64,000 nucleotides of DNA from an uncultured Psychroserpens sp. GTDB lineage: Bacteria; Bacteroidota; Bacteroidia; Flavobacteriales; Flavobacteriaceae. The notes beneath the pieces were generated by a model. It searched no databases and was not told the origin of the DNA. It saw only the letters and a list, made by a program, of their open reading frames with translations. The position numbers were made by a program, and so were the translations under genes. How positions within the stretch are numbered: position 1 is the first letter of the stretch; every line of letters begins with the position of its first letter. Of this stretch, positions 23,530-35,300 are shown one piece after another. The stretch lies in NCBI RefSeq assembly GCF_947492715.1, contig NZ_CANLNS010000001.1, positions 1,240,001 to 1,304,000 on the forward strand, in the 5' to 3' direction.

Positions 23530-25974
23530 ATGAAACATTATTTTTTTGTTTTAGTATTCTTTTTTTCTATGACGATTTTTGCGCAGCAAAAACAGAATTT
23601 CAAATACACTCAAACCCCTTTGTCTCAAGTATTAAAAGAGCTTCAAGAGAAAAATAATGTATCCATTTCGTTTGCGTCTGATGTTGTCGAAGGTATTCTT
23701 GTTAGTCTTGATTTAAAGCAAGTTACTTGGGTAGAGTTTTTGTCGGTTTTAGAAAGTGAAACGGGTTTGATTTTTAAAAAAATATCCGACAATCAGATTA
23801 TAGTCACGCCCAATATAGATCGCGATAAACTGCTGCCTATTGAAACATTAGATGATGTTATTATTCTGGGATATGTTACAAACGGGATAGATAAAAAGAA
23901 AGACGGTTCTATTGTTGTTGATACTGAAAGGTTAGGGATTTTACCTGGAATGGTAAATACTGATATCGCACAAAGTATCCAGCTAATTCCTGGGGTTTCA
24001 ACTTTAGATGAATCGGCTACAGGAATACAAGTTAGAGGTGGTTCCCCAGATCAAAATTTAGTGCTATACGACAATATTAAATTATTCAATACTGGATATT
24101 TCTATGGCATGTTTTCGTTATTTAATCCTTTTGCCACCCAAAAAGCTACCATTTATAGATCAGGAACAAGTGCTAAATATGGTGATCGTATTTCTGGGAT
24201 TATAGATATTTCTAGTGGCAATAAAATTTATGAAAACACTAAAGGAGGATTTGAAATAGATGGTTTATCTATAAATGGCTATGTTAAAACACCATTATCA
24301 AGTAAGATAGGGTTATATCTATTTGCAAGAAGGTCGTATTCGGACCTATTAAAAACGCCTACTTACAATAGTTATGTAGATAAAATTTTTACAAATTTTG
24401 GTGTTGCTAGAGATATTAATGGAAATATTTTGCAGTTAGAAACCGACGATGATTTTAGTCCAGAAACTAGCAATAATACATTTAATTTTGCCGATGTTAG
24501 TACTAAGTTGATTTTTAAACCAAATGAAAGAAATAACATCGAATTTAGCGCATTGTATACTAGAAATCGTTTAGATTTCGATTTTAAAGGTGGAGATGAA
24601 GTCCTTGTAGATTCGCTAATCACTCAAAATAAAGGACTAAGTTTTAACTGGAAACATAAAAGTAACGAAAAGCAAGAAGAGGAGATTACAGCTTACTTTT
24701 CTGAATACAATTCTTTTTATCAGAACGATGAAATCAAAGATGAAACAGGAGATGGTATTTTAGACCTGAGCGAAGTTAATATTAGAGAAAATAATATTAC
24801 AGATATTGGCGTCAACTTTATGTCCTTTAGACAAATTACTGCCACTCAGAAACTAACATTGGGTTATCAGTTGTCTTATACAGATCTAGATGTTACCATA
24901 AGTAAAGAAAAGCCTCTAGAACTTGAAAAAGAGGTCTTATTGCAAGACGATCATAATCTTAAGAATGCATTATTTGCAGAGTACAGTATAGGCTTAAAAA
25001 ATAAAGGCTTGATTAATGCTGGTTTGCGATTTTCACATTATGGTAGTTTAAATGAATTTTTAATTGAACCTCGTGTCAATTTTGAATACCCTTTAAGCAA
25101 ACGTCTCAGAACAAAAATCGCAATAGAAAGAAGAAATCAACCCATTTCACAGTTAATAGAGTTTAATCATACAGAATTACGTCTTGAAAATAATTTATGG
25201 CGATTATCAGATAATGATCAATATCCATTGCTCTCTAGTAATCAAATTTCAGGAGGATTATTGTATTACCATAAAAACTTAAACATTGACGTAGATTTTT
25301 ATTATAAAGAACTAAAAGGACTAACAACTTTTACTAACGGATTTAGTAATCCCTTGGAAAATTTAGAAAAAGGAGAAAGTACTATAAAAGGGATTGACGT
25401 TTTATTAAAATATAAGCGAAAAAACTATAAAATTTGGCTTGGTTATACATTTAATGATATTATTTTTCGGTTCCCAAACTTAGCCGATACACCATCTAAA
25501 TTTAATGGTAATAACGACATTACCCATCAATTTAGAATATCCAATTCGCTTAAATTAAACCAATGGCAGTTTGCAATAGGATGGCAAATAAGAACAGGTA
25601 AACCAATAACGCCTGTAAACAGTTATACTATAGAAGTTGATGCTGATGGTGAAAATGCGGGAGTTGTAAATTTTGGCGTAATAAATAGTGATAGATTGCC
25701 AAGCTTTCATAGATTAGATGCGTCGGTTTTATATGATTTTAAGATTAAAAAAACAGATGCACAATTTGGTATATCATTTTTAAATATTTACAATAGGATA
25801 AAACCAATAAACGTAATTTACAAAGCAGAACGAAAACCTCTAGATGATGGTGGGATTGCTATAGAAGGCACAACTGGCGAAACACCAGAAGAGCGAGAAA
25901 TTATATTAGAACAGGTAATTCAACGGTTTTCATTAGGGTTTACACCTAATATTTCTTTTAAGTTGTTTATTTAA
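23530..25974 (+). CDS. TonB-dependent receptor with STN signalling domain (locus 2)
   Basis: This 814-residue receptor has a signal peptide (about 1-18), an STN domain (about 22-95, FKYTQTPLSQVLKELQEKNNVSISF...), a plug (about 115-235 with TGIQVRGGSPDQNLVLYDNIKLF) and a beta-barrel ending ISFKLFI. Unlike the locus 1 receptor, it has no CarboxypepD_reg domain between STN and plug. It is last in the sigma-fecR-receptor operon. The linkage to an ApbE flavinylation operon raises the possibility that its ligand is a redox cofactor or a metal complex, but no sequence feature shows this. It converges on the alpha/beta hydrolase gene with 7 bp between stops. Confidence 0.9.
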   Translation: MKHYFFVLVFFFSMTIFAQQKQNFKYTQTPLSQVLKELQEKNNVSISFASDVVEGILVSLDLKQVTWVEFLSVLESETGLIFKKISDNQIIVTPNIDRDKLLPIETLDDVIILGYVTNGIDKKKDGSIVVDTERLGILPGMVNTDIAQSIQLIPGVSTLDESATGIQVRGGSPDQNLVLYDNIKLFNTGYFYGMFSLFNPFATQKATIYRSGTSAKYGDRISGIIDISSGNKIYENTKGGFEIDGLSINGYVKTPLSSKIGLYLFARRSYSDLLKTPTYNSYVDKIFTNFGVARDINGNILQLETDDDFSPETSNNTFNFADVSTKLIFKPNERNNIEFSALYTRNRLDFDFKGGDEVLVDSLITQNKGLSFNWKHKSNEKQEEEITAYFSEYNSFYQNDEIKDETGDGILDLSEVNIRENNITDIGVNFMSFRQITATQKLTLGYQLSYTDLDVTISKEKPLELEKEVLLQDDHNLKNALFAEYSIGLKNKGLINAGLRFSHYGSLNEFLIEPRVNFEYPLSKRLRTKIAIERRNQPISQLIEFNHTELRLENNLWRLSDNDQYPLLSSNQISGGLLYYHKNLNIDVDFYYKELKGLTTFTNGFSNPLENLEKGESTIKGIDVLLKYKRKNYKIWLGYTFNDIIFRFPNLADTPSKFNGNNDITHQFRISNSLKLNQWQFAIGWQIRTGKPITPVNSYTIEVDADGENAGVVNFGVINSDRLPSFHRLDASVLYDFKIKKTDAQFGISFLNIYNRIKPINVIYKAERKPLDDGGIAIEGTTGETPEEREIILEQVIQRFSLGFTPNISFKLFI

Positions 25975-25981
25975 TTAACTA

Positions 25982-26830
25982 TTAATTTCCTGAGGTTATA
26001 AAAGCAATCGTTTTAATAACTACAAGGTCTAATGGTTTTGGTAAATCATTTTTTTTCCAAGGATGACTTGCTCCAAATACGTGGTTAGAATTATCTATGG
26101 TAATTAATGTGTTTTTTGGGTTCCAAGAATGTAAGGCCAAAGCCTCATCAAATTTTACTGAAGGGTCGTCTTGGGCATGAATAATTAACACAGGTTTAGT
26201 GATTCGTTTTATGGCAGATTCAATATGTAATCGACTTTCATTAGCTTTAAAATCTTCATAAAACTGATAGTTATGAGGCATTTGTTGTTTAGTTCTTCCG
26301 TTTAATACATATTTAACTCCGTCTTTCCTCCATTGTTCTAAATCTCCAGTGGTAGATGTTCGTTTTCCAAAACTACTTACACTCGCCCAAGTAATGAGTT
26401 TCGTAATACTGTTGCTTTCAGACGTTTTTAATATTGAAATCCCTCCACCTCGAGAATGGCCTATTAAAGTAATATTATTAAGGTCTACCTCTTGCTTATA
26501 TTCAAACGACTTGGACCTAATGAACTCAATTAAATCGTCTAAATCGTCAAGTTCTTTTGAGTAGTTGTTTTCAGCAAAAGCATCTAAGTCTGGAAAATCG
26601 ATTGGGTCTTCAACGGTTCCGCCGTTATGTGAAAAATTAAATTTTATAAAAAACAGATTACTGTTTTTAAACTTTTGGGCCACTAAATCCCAACACCCCC
26701 AATCCTTAAATCCTTTATATCCATGGCAGAAAATGACTATGGGTTTTTTATTTCCATTTGCATTGAAAAAAGCGTCCCAAACAATTGGCTTTTTATTTGT
26801 TCTGTATAAAACTTGATTTTTACGTATCAT
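25982..26830 (-). CDS. Alpha/beta hydrolase family protein
   Basis: This 282-residue cytosolic protein has the alpha/beta-hydrolase pattern: FCHGYKGFKDWGCWD after strand beta3 (oxyanion loop), nucleophile Ser in LIGHSRGGG, the acid in HAQDDPSVKFDEA and the catalytic His in NSNHVFGASHPW. It looks like a small esterase or dienelactone-hydrolase-like enzyme. The substrate is unknown. Its start overlaps the stop of the AddB-like gene upstream by 4 bp (ATGA), so they are probably co-translated. Confidence 0.85.
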   Translation of the reverse strand: MIRKNQVLYRTNKKPIVWDAFFNANGNKKPIVIFCHGYKGFKDWGCWDLVAQKFKNSNLFFIKFNFSHNGGTVEDPIDFPDLDAFAENNYSKELDDLDDLIEFIRSKSFEYKQEVDLNNITLIGHSRGGGISILKTSESNSITKLITWASVSSFGKRTSTTGDLEQWRKDGVKYVLNGRTKQQMPHNYQFYEDFKANESRLHIESAIKRITKPVLIIHAQDDPSVKFDEALALHSWNPKNTLITIDNSNHVFGASHPWKKNDLPKPLDLVVIKTIAFITSGN

Positions 26831-29592
26831 GTTATTTCTTTTTCATTGAAATCTACATTCAAATCATAAATCTCAATAATTAACTTTTTGAGTTCAATTT
26901 CAAAAGCGTCTAAGGTGTCCTGTGTTATAGAATGATTCTTGGTTCTACTATTACTAGTTGGTTTAGTTGCAAATTTTAAGACACCAGAACTTAGGTTTTT
27001 AAATGAAATAATTCCTGCTTCTATTGGCAGGCTAATCATCGAAGACTTATACATCATATATGCATACATGAGTATTTGAAAACTCTTGCTATACTTATTG
27101 TAATCTGTTGAAATAGCTTCCCAATTAACTATTTCAACTTTTCCAGATTCTACACGTCCAGTTTTATAATCTATAATTCTTGTTGTGCCGTTATATTGAT
27201 CTACGCGGTCAACTTTTCCTGTAAGAAAAACTGTTTTATCGAGTTTTTCTATATATACAGGGACTTTGTTTTCGGTTTCAATAGCAACAATTTTAATGGT
27301 ATTACCTTTAGTAAGATCTTGAATTTCTAAATTCAAAAAATTTGATATATAACGTTGAGCAATCTCAAAAATAATAAGATTCTTACCAGTTGTAATATCT
27401 CCTTCTTTAAATTCCGCTTTAAAGTGATGATGTACGGTTTTAGTAATCTGAGATTTCATTTTTTTAATGAGGTCAACAGTGAGTAACTGATGTTCTAGCG
27501 GCTTATAAAAGTCTTCAAGCGTATTGTGAATGACAGTTCCTAGGGTATTAAAAGCTACACTTTCTTCAACCTCTTCATATTGTTTAATTCCTAAGACTTT
27601 GTTATAGTAGAAATCTATAGGGTTTCGTATATAATTAGTCAATGAGGAAGGCGAAAATCCTTTTTGAGCTACGCTATCTAAGATACTAAGTACATCTGGT
27701 GTTTTTTGAATTTGCCTTAGATTTTCATCTATTGAGGGCACATGAGCAGATATGACATAATTTTTTATTTGATGCTTTTTCTCTACTTCCAATTGGGTAA
27801 TAAACCTGCTTTTCTCACCTCCATTAAGAACATCAGGTTCTGTATTATAAAGAATATAGGCCGATTTTGCGCGTTGCAAAAGACGATAGAAGTGATAGGT
27901 ATAAACGGCATCCTTCTCTTTATAGGTAGGCAATTCATTTTCTATTTTGACATCAAAAGGAATGAAGGAGTTATAACTTTTTCCGGATGGCAAAATACCC
28001 TCGTTAACTGATGTTATAATAACGGTTTCAAAATCTAAAACACGAGATTCTAACATTCCCATAATTTGTAAGCCTTTGAGAGGCTCTCCCTTAAAGTCTA
28101 GTGTTTCACTTTTTATGAGCTCACGATATAAGCTCAATAAGGTTGCAATCGCATTAATATGCGAAAAGGAAGTGTTTAGAGTGTCTAGGGTATTAAACAC
28201 TTGATAGAAGCGGTATAGATATTCTAGAGCCAATAAGTTGTTTTCTTTGTCAAGACTTAGGGCGGTTTTTATGCTTGCAATAAGAGCGAGGCAATGACGT
28301 ATTGCAGTTTTTGGCTTATCATCCCAGGAACTAAACAATACGGTTAAGAGCTCGTGATGTTCGGGAGCTACATGCATTAAGTCCTCTAAAGTTAGAGATA
28401 CTTTATTGTTTACTTGAATATGATTTATAATATGCTGAGCCTTATTGATCCCATTAGTTTGAAATAGAGGTGTTATAAACTGATTTGACAATACCTCGAT
28501 AATGTTTTTGTAGTATAATGTTTTAGAGTTCGATTTGTGAATATTAAACAATGCTTCAAATAATGATGCCAATGGGATAACTTTTAGCGGCAGTCCCATT
28601 GTGATGTTTATAGTATTTATAGATTTAGGAATCGAATTTAGTAGTGGTAATAGCAGTGATTCATCGCCTAAAACAACGGCAGTGCTTTGTAAGTTTCCTT
28701 TTTCGGCATTAATACGTTGTAATAATTCGCCAACATATTTTACCTGACTGATGTTTTTTGGGGCGCCAATAATGTGAATGTCCTTTTCTTGAGAATAGGA
28801 CTCACCAACCCAGTTGAACTTGTGTTTATTAAAGTATTTCCAATGTTTTCTATGGGATCGCGTAAAAAGCCCTGCGTCGTGAATAGGATCGTCTATAAAG
28901 GCTTTGTCTATGTCCCAGTAGATTTGGGCCATATCTTGTTGCAAGAGTTCTTGGATGATAATTTCTTCGGCTTTGTTAAGTGCATTAAAACCTACAAAGA
29001 CGAATGATTTATTAGAATTTAGAGCAATATATTGTTCAATATTATTAACGGCTTCACGATATACCAGACCTTGATATGCCTTTTTCTTTTGTTTTAGCTG
29101 TTTCTGAAACTTTGAGTAGTATATTTTCAGACGATTCCAAAACAGGATATAATTTTTTATGTACTGGGTGGGTTCTTCATCTAAAGACCAATGATGATGT
29201 TCAATTTCCTTTATGGCCAATAAATAATCAAATACATGATTTGGTTTGATGAGGTAACGATCTATTTCGTTAAAATCTTGTAATAGCAGTTGAGCCCATT
29301 TAGAAAACTTATCAAAAGGCTCTATATTTTGTTTGGGTGTATTTTTAAGGTAGACATCATAAAACTCAAATAAAAGCTCCGCATTAGTCGCATATTGAAA
29401 ATCTGAAAGCGTTTCTACAAACTCCTCAATAGATATAATTTCGGGAGAAAATAGTGTTTTATTGACATGATTAGAGATGGCTTGTTTAAGAAAAGTACCT
29501 GCACGTTTACTAGGCAAGACAAAAGTAAGTTGAGAAATATTATGATTAGTTTCTATTAAATTTAAAATAACCTCGTCTATGAATGTTCTCAT
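26827..29592 (-). CDS. PD-(D/E)XK nuclease family protein, AddB-like
   Basis: This 921-residue protein resembles the AddB/RexB subunit of helicase-nucleases that process double-strand breaks. The N-terminal part is a helicase-like fold without a clear Walker A (LTFVLPSKRAGTFLKQAI). The C-terminal quarter is a RecB-type nuclease: FSPSSLTNYIRNPIDFYYNKVL, GTVIHNTLEDFY, and the catalytic GKVDRVDQ...IIDYKTGRVESGK. I see no cysteines at FSPSSLTNYIRNP where iron-sulfur AddB proteins carry them. The matching AddA-like gene is at 32362-35514, separated by ompA and kbl. Confidence 0.85.
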   Translation of the reverse strand: MRTFIDEVILNLIETNHNISQLTFVLPSKRAGTFLKQAISNHVNKTLFSPEIISIEEFVETLSDFQYATNAELLFEFYDVYLKNTPKQNIEPFDKFSKWAQLLLQDFNEIDRYLIKPNHVFDYLLAIKEIEHHHWSLDEEPTQYIKNYILFWNRLKIYYSKFQKQLKQKKKAYQGLVYREAVNNIEQYIALNSNKSFVFVGFNALNKAEEIIIQELLQQDMAQIYWDIDKAFIDDPIHDAGLFTRSHRKHWKYFNKHKFNWVGESYSQEKDIHIIGAPKNISQVKYVGELLQRINAEKGNLQSTAVVLGDESLLLPLLNSIPKSINTINITMGLPLKVIPLASLFEALFNIHKSNSKTLYYKNIIEVLSNQFITPLFQTNGINKAQHIINHIQVNNKVSLTLEDLMHVAPEHHELLTVLFSSWDDKPKTAIRHCLALIASIKTALSLDKENNLLALEYLYRFYQVFNTLDTLNTSFSHINAIATLLSLYRELIKSETLDFKGEPLKGLQIMGMLESRVLDFETVIITSVNEGILPSGKSYNSFIPFDVKIENELPTYKEKDAVYTYHFYRLLQRAKSAYILYNTEPDVLNGGEKSRFITQLEVEKKHQIKNYVISAHVPSIDENLRQIQKTPDVLSILDSVAQKGFSPSSLTNYIRNPIDFYYNKVLGIKQYEEVEESVAFNTLGTVIHNTLEDFYKPLEHQLLTVDLIKKMKSQITKTVHHHFKAEFKEGDITTGKNLIIFEIAQRYISNFLNLEIQDLTKGNTIKIVAIETENKVPVYIEKLDKTVFLTGKVDRVDQYNGTTRIIDYKTGRVESGKVEIVNWEAISTDYNKYSKSFQILMYAYMMYKSSMISLPIEAGIISFKNLSSGVLKFATKPTSNSRTKNHSITQDTLDAFEIELKKLIIEIYDLNVDFNEKEIT

Positions 29593-29603
29593 TCTATAAA
29601 AAT

Positions 29604-29635
29604 AAAAAACGCTCCGAATTTCGGAGCGTTTTTTT
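29604..29635 (-). terminator. Intrinsic terminator after the OmpA/TSP3 gene
   Basis: A GC-rich stem (ACGCTCCGAA with TTCGGAGCGT) is flanked by A- and T-runs, so it is potentially bidirectional. It lies 26 bp after the leftward OmpA gene and before the AddB-like gene. Confidence 0.88.
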
Positions 29636-29661
29636 ATTATTTATGTTTGGAGTGAAACTTA

Positions 29662-31020
29662 TTATTTAAGTTTTACTTCTACACGTCTGTTTTCTTTTCT
29701 ACCAGCTCTAGTTTTGTTAGTAGCTTTAGGATAGTCTTCACCAAAACCAGCAGCAGTTAATCTGTCTCCGCTAATTCCGTTAGCAATTAAGTAATTTCTA
29801 ACTGCGTTAGCTCTTCTTTCAGATAACGCTTGGTTTGTAGATTTAGAACCTACACTATCAGTATGACCTTCGATAGAGAAATCAGCTTTAGGATACTCTT
29901 TAAAGATTGCTACCATTGCTTGTAATACATTGTCAGTTTCTTTTTTGAAAGATGCTTTTCCTGTATCAAATAAAATATCTTCAGCGTAGCTATTTAAAGT
30001 TTTCATTACTTCTTCAGTAGGCTTAACTTCTGGGCAACCGTTGTTAGCAACAGTACCAGCTTCGTTAGGACATTGATCATCTTTATCTAAGATACCATCA
30101 CCATCTGTATCAGGCCAAGGACATCCTTTGTTAGCAGAAGGACCTTTTTCGTTTGGACAGTCATCAGCATTATCAGCAACACCATCAGAATCAGCATCTG
30201 GGCAACCGTTTAAAGCTTTTAAACCAGCAACTGTAGGACAGTCGTCATCTTTATCAGCAACACCATCAGAATCAGAATCTGGACATCCGTTAAACTCAGC
30301 TAAACCAGCTTCGTTTGGACAATCATCTTTAGAATCTTCGATACCATCGTTATCAGAATCTGGACATCCGTTGAATGCTTCTAAACCAGGAACGTCTGGA
30401 CAAGCATCATCTTTGTCGTAGATACCATCACCATCTGTGTCTTTTCCACCAAATCTGATAGAAATACCAGCAGAATGTTGCCAGTGCTTAGGTAAGTAAT
30501 CTTCGAAAGCGTGCTTATATGAAGTTTGAACGTTAAAACCTAAGTTATCGTTAAACCATACATTAAGACCTAAAGTACCATTTAAAGTACCAGCTCCGAT
30601 TTCATCAATCCAAGTGTAACCACCACCAACACCTAAGTAAGGGTCAACAGTATTAGACTTAATAAGGTCAGCAAAGCTGTAAGAAATAGTTCCATCAGCA
30701 GCATAGTAAGATAACTCATCAGCTCTAGAATCTCCTACTTTCTTAATTTGGTTAAGAGAACCAGCAACAGAAATACTAAACCCATCACTTAAATATCTCG
30801 ATACAGAAAATCTAGATAAAGAAGGTAAAAAGTTGTAGTGATCGTTTGCGTTAAAAAATTCGTCAAAGTATTCGCCTAATGGCGCATCTTCTCCAACTGG
30901 ATAAAGGTCAACAGCATTGACACCGATATCAAATTTCCACGGGTTGTTTTGGTCTTGTGCATTAGCACTGAAGCTTAATGATAATAACAAAACGAATAAT
31001 AATCTGCTAAGATTTTTCAT
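29662..31020 (-). CDS. OmpA family outer-membrane porin with thrombospondin type 3 repeats
   Basis: This 452-residue major outer-membrane protein has a signal peptide (about 1-21, ...SFSANA/QD) and an 8-strand-like N-terminal barrel (about 22-195). About five calcium-binding thrombospondin type 3 repeats follow (about 196-335, [16 protein letters not shown] and similar, each with paired Cys and Asp residues). The OmpA_C peptidoglycan-binding domain is about 340-452 ([50 protein letters not shown]). It has its own strong promoter and terminator and should be expressed alone at high level. It links the outer membrane to the wall. Confidence 0.93.
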   Translation of the reverse strand: MKNLSRLLFVLLLSLSFSANAQDQNNPWKFDIGVNAVDLYPVGEDAPLGEYFDEFFNANDHYNFLPSLSRFSVSRYLSDGFSISVAGSLNQIKKVGDSRADELSYYAADGTISYSFADLIKSNTVDPYLGVGGGYTWIDEIGAGTLNGTLGLNVWFNDNLGFNVQTSYKHAFEDYLPKHWQHSAGISIRFGGKDTDGDGIYDKDDACPDVPGLEAFNGCPDSDNDGIEDSKDDCPNEAGLAEFNGCPDSDSDGVADKDDDCPTVAGLKALNGCPDADSDGVADNADDCPNEKGPSANKGCPWPDTDGDGILDKDDQCPNEAGTVANNGCPEVKPTEEVMKTLNSYAEDILFDTGKASFKKETDNVLQAMVAIFKEYPKADFSIEGHTDSVGSKSTNQALSERRANAVRNYLIANGISGDRLTAAGFGEDYPKATNKTRAGRKENRRVEVKLK

Positions 31021-31057
31021 ATTCTAAATAATTTTAATTTTAAGTGTTAATTAAAGG

Positions 31058-31087
31058 CAAAAGTAAGTTGTTAAATTTTATTAACAA
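31058..31087 (-). promoter_or_regulatory. Bacteroidota sigma-A promoter of the OmpA/TSP3 gene
   Basis: On the minus strand, TTG (31087-31085), 19 nt, then TACTTTTG (31065-31058) fits the consensus TTG-N19-TAnnTTTG exactly. The leader to the ATG at 31020 is about 30 nt. Confidence 0.7.
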
Positions 31088-31145
31088 AGACAAATATATA
31101 AAAATATTGATTATACGTACTAAAAATAAGGAGTTTGGACTGATT

Positions 31146-32339
31146 TTAAATAATTTCAAGTGTTTCGCCAACCTTAGTAAATGCCTCAATAGCCTTATCT
31201 AAATGTGCTTTTGTATGAGCTGCCGAAAGTTGTACGCGTATTCTTGCTTTTTCTCTTGGTACCACTGGGAAAAAGAAGCCAATAACATAAATGCCTTCGT
31301 CTAAAAGCATTTTAGCCATGGTTTGCGATAGCTTGGCATCATAGAGCATGACTGGTACAATAGCCGAATCTCCATCAATAATATCGAAACCAGCCGCTTT
31401 CATTCCTGCTTTGAAATAATTGGTATTGCTTTCTAAAGTATCTCTTAAAGTCGTATCATTGGCTAACATATCAAATACTTTTATAGAAGCACCCACAATG
31501 GCTGGGGCCAGAGAGTTAGAAAAAAGATATGGTCTAGAGCGTTGACGTAAAATTTCAATAACTTCTTTTTTTGCAGTAGTATAACCACCCATAGCACCTC
31601 CCATAGCTTTTCCGAGTGTTCCTGTAATAATGTCTATACGACCTAAAACACCTTTTTCTTCTAGAGTTCCTCGACCTGTTTCACCAATAAATCCAGTGGC
31701 ATGACACTCATCAATCATAACAAGCGCGTCATATTTGTCGGCTAAATCACATATTTCATCTAAAGGCGCTACCAATCCATCCATTGAAAACACACCGTCT
31801 GTAACTATAATTTTGAATCGAGCTCCATTGTCATTAGCCGCAATGAGTTGCTGTTCTAAATCTGCCATATTATTATTGGCATAGCGATATCGAGCTGCTT
31901 TACATAAACGTACACCATCAATAATAGAGGCGTGGTTTAAAGAATCTGAAATTATAGCATCTTCTTTTCCTAGCAATGGTTCAAATACACCGCCATTAGC
32001 ATCAAAAGCAGCGGCATATAATATAGTATCTTCGGTTCCATAGAAATCAGCAATTTTTTGCTCTAATGTTTTGTGTATGTCTTGGGTTCCACAGATAAAA
32101 CGCACAGATGACATCCCAAAACCGTGAGTATCCATTGCATCTTTTGCGGCTTGAATCACATCTGGATGTGATGATAGACCAAGGTAATTATTGGCACAAA
32201 AATTCAAAACGGTCTGTCCTGTATTTAATGTGATCTCAGCACCTTGAGGAGAGGTTATAATACGCTCTTCTTTAAAGAGACCATCATTTTTTATAGTTGA
32301 GATTTCGTTTTGTAAGTGTTCTTGTATTTTTCCGTACAT
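31146..32339 (-). CDS. kbl: Glycine C-acetyltransferase (2-amino-3-ketobutyrate CoA ligase)
   Basis: This 397-residue PLP enzyme splits 2-amino-3-ketobutyrate with CoA into glycine and acetyl-CoA, the second step of threonine breakdown. It is an alpha-oxoamine synthase: [14 protein letters not shown] at the N-terminus, the [15 protein letters not shown] stretch, [11 protein letters not shown], the PLP-contacting [18 protein letters not shown], and the Schiff-base Lys in [20 protein letters not shown]. Length and motifs agree with Kbl rather than with serine palmitoyltransferase. No tdh gene is adjacent. It lies between the OmpA and AddA-like genes. Confidence 0.92.
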   Translation of the reverse strand: MYGKIQEHLQNEISTIKNDGLFKEERIITSPQGAEITLNTGQTVLNFCANNYLGLSSHPDVIQAAKDAMDTHGFGMSSVRFICGTQDIHKTLEQKIADFYGTEDTILYAAAFDANGGVFEPLLGKEDAIISDSLNHASIIDGVRLCKAARYRYANNNMADLEQQLIAANDNGARFKIIVTDGVFSMDGLVAPLDEICDLADKYDALVMIDECHATGFIGETGRGTLEEKGVLGRIDIITGTLGKAMGGAMGGYTTAKKEVIEILRQRSRPYLFSNSLAPAIVGASIKVFDMLANDTTLRDTLESNTNYFKAGMKAAGFDIIDGDSAIVPVMLYDAKLSQTMAKMLLDEGIYVIGFFFPVVPREKARIRVQLSAAHTKAHLDKAIEAFTKVGETLEII

Positions 32340-32361
32340 GATTGATTGATTTTTTACAAAT

Positions 32362-35300
32362 TTAAAATTCTTTTATGGTAATATCATCATTAATATAAAT
32401 TAGTATTTTTTTTATCACTTCGAAGTTCATTTCTTCCAAAACATACTGATAATCGAAAAGCTGTTCTTTATGACTAGAATCTTGCAATCCTGTTTTATAG
32501 TCTATAATGATGGCTTGGTTTTGAGCGTTAACAACAACTCTATCTGGGCGCAATAGTTGTCCGTTTTTGGATATAATATCTCGTTCATTGTAAACCGTAT
32601 AATGGCTTTCAAAAAGTGACTTTAAGTCGTTATGGTTTATGAGTTTATTAATGATATTTTCTAGGAGTTTTGATTGTTTAGAATTAATAATTCCTGTGCT
32701 CAAAAAATGATCTAATGCGAAATTAACATCGGCCTTTGTTTTTATCAACGACATTAATTGATGAACCAGATTTCCCCGCTCTATGGCTTGTTCTTGAACC
32801 GTGTCCCATAAGCTACCTGAACTGGTAATAATGTTGAGGTTAAGATCTTCTTTTCGGGTTGAAATAAATTCTTGCTGCTCAACGGTTTGGAGTTGGTCTT
32901 CTTCAATGAAGGCAGGTGCTTCGCAAGCTCCAAAACTATAAGTCATTTGTTGGTCATTCCAGAGACCTATAGACTTCAAATAATTGATAAATAAACCAGA
33001 ATAGAGCGTTAGTTTTTCTTGCTTTGCTTTATCTACATCATATTCTGAAATAATATATAACTGAGACATTGCTCTTGTTAATACAACATAAAGCAAATTA
33101 AGGCTGTCTAGTTCTAATTGAGAACGATAATCATTATAAATTTTGGAGCCCAATTCGTTAAACGCCTCTAAATCTTTATTTAAGTTGATATATAAATGAG
33201 AGAAACCACTAAATTGATTTTCGTTTACAGGGAACCACACTTTCGGACTCATATCAAAGTAGATATCCTGATTTGCATATGGAAATATCACGACTGGAAA
33301 CTCTAAACCTTTAGATTTATGAATGGTCATAATTTGAATTGCATGCTCGCTTTCGGGAGATACAATACTTAATTTGTCTTTTTTGCGATCCCAATAATCT
33401 AAAAACCCAGAAAAACTGGCATTGTATTTTTGGGAGTAATCAAACACTTCGTCTAAATAAAACTGGATGTACGCATTGGATGTTTCATTCAAACAAAATC
33501 CTCTTATGACGCTTTCAATAGCTTCATATATGGGTAACTGCAAAAAGGTATTGTAATTAAACGTAAACCCATAAGTATTTAGAGTTTCAAATAAGGCACT
33601 TGGTTTCAGGTGAATTAAACGACTGAAAAACTCATGCTTGTTTGTAAGGTTTAATTTTTCTTCTGCAATAAAATCGAGAAGTTTGATTTTCACTTCATCG
33701 TTTTGTGTTTGCAGACTTAAGGTGATAAGTTGATTTATAAATTGTACTTCAGGAGCATTTTTGAGCAATAAAGTTTCGGAAGAGATAATATCAATATCTA
33801 AATCGCTTAAATACTCTGCTATAGCAATGCCTTCCTTGGTTTTTCTAACAATAATGCAAATGTCTTTTGGTTTAAAACCTTGACTTTTAGCTTTTTTTAT
33901 AGTACCTAAAACGGCTTCGCAATACAGGTCGTTTTTGTCATTGTCTTTGATATTTAAAAATGACATGTCGACGTAACCACCAGATTCAATAGAGATGTCT
34001 TGTTTGGCATTTTTATAAAGCTGTTGGTGATCTGGATTGGAGAACGCGAAATTTGCAATATGATCAAAAAAGGAATTGTTAAATTCTACTATAGTTTGAT
34101 GACTTCGAAAATTGAAATCTAAATCTTTCACCACCTGATTTAAAGCAAGAGGTTTGTCTTTTTTAGAATACAAGTCAATAAATTGCTCGGCACGACCTCC
34201 TCGCCAACGATAAATAGCTTGTTTAGCATCTCCAACTAACATGGCTGTTCCTGTTTCGCCTCTAAGGTTTTCTGCTGATATGGCATTGTTTACCAACGGG
34301 ATTAAATTTTGCCATTGTAAACCCGAAGTATCTTGAAACTCATCTATAAAATAATGCTTGAATTTTTCACCTATACGTTCATAGATAAAAGGCGCAGGTT
34401 GTTCCTTAATTTCACTATTGATGAGGTTGTTAAATTCGGAAATAAGCAAAATGTCATCCTCGTCTTTAATCTCTTTAAGCGTTTGACCGATAGCACTCAA
34501 AACCGATAAAGGCGTTATGTTTTTTAGAGCATTTTTTAAAAATTTAGAGGTGTAAACTAGTCGTTTGATGGCTAGATAATACGTTTCTATTTCTGGTAAT
34601 AAACTATCAATTAATGTCGCTTTTTGAGCCTCAATTGTTTTATTATAAATTGATGTATTGGAAGCTATGTTTTCTTGCAATTTATTACTGTAAAGCCCAT
34701 TAAAATTTAAGGTCTTAACTTTTTTAAAGTGATTGGGCAGAGTTTTACGCGTAAAATCCTCATCCTCCAAACCGTTATCTGTTATAAGGTGAAGCGCTGC
34801 TTCGGCTAAACTGATGATTTGTTGTTCTATGGAACTTTGTTGTTTTTGAAGCTCAATTTTAAGCGCTTTGAAATCTGCTAAAGTTTTGTCTTTTAATGCG
34901 TTTAAGTAATAGATTTCGTTTTCATTAACCAATAATTGAGCAATAGCATTAAAATCATAACTAATGTCCCAACTCCTGTCGTCATCGGTTTTTTCTATTG
35001 CAAAATCGACTAATACTTTGGTAAGCTGAGCGTCACTTCCTGCTTTGTCTATAAGTTTATCAACAGCCTTGCCTAGCATTGTTGCAGTGTCTAATTCTAC
35101 CTCAAAGTTTACAGGTAGTTTAAGATCATAGGCAAATGTTCTAATTAACTTGTGGTTAAACTTATCAATAGTAGAAATGTCAAAAGCGGCATAGTTATGT
35201 ACAATACGCTTTAATAATATTTTTGACTTGTCATGTAGTTCTTGCAAATCAATATCAAGCTCGTCTATTAAAACTTTAGACATACTGTTTGGAGCTTCTA

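Noticed and set aside
30128-30421. 97-residue ORF inside the OmpA gene
   Set aside because: It is the reverse reading of the TSP3 repeats, with no start signal or family.
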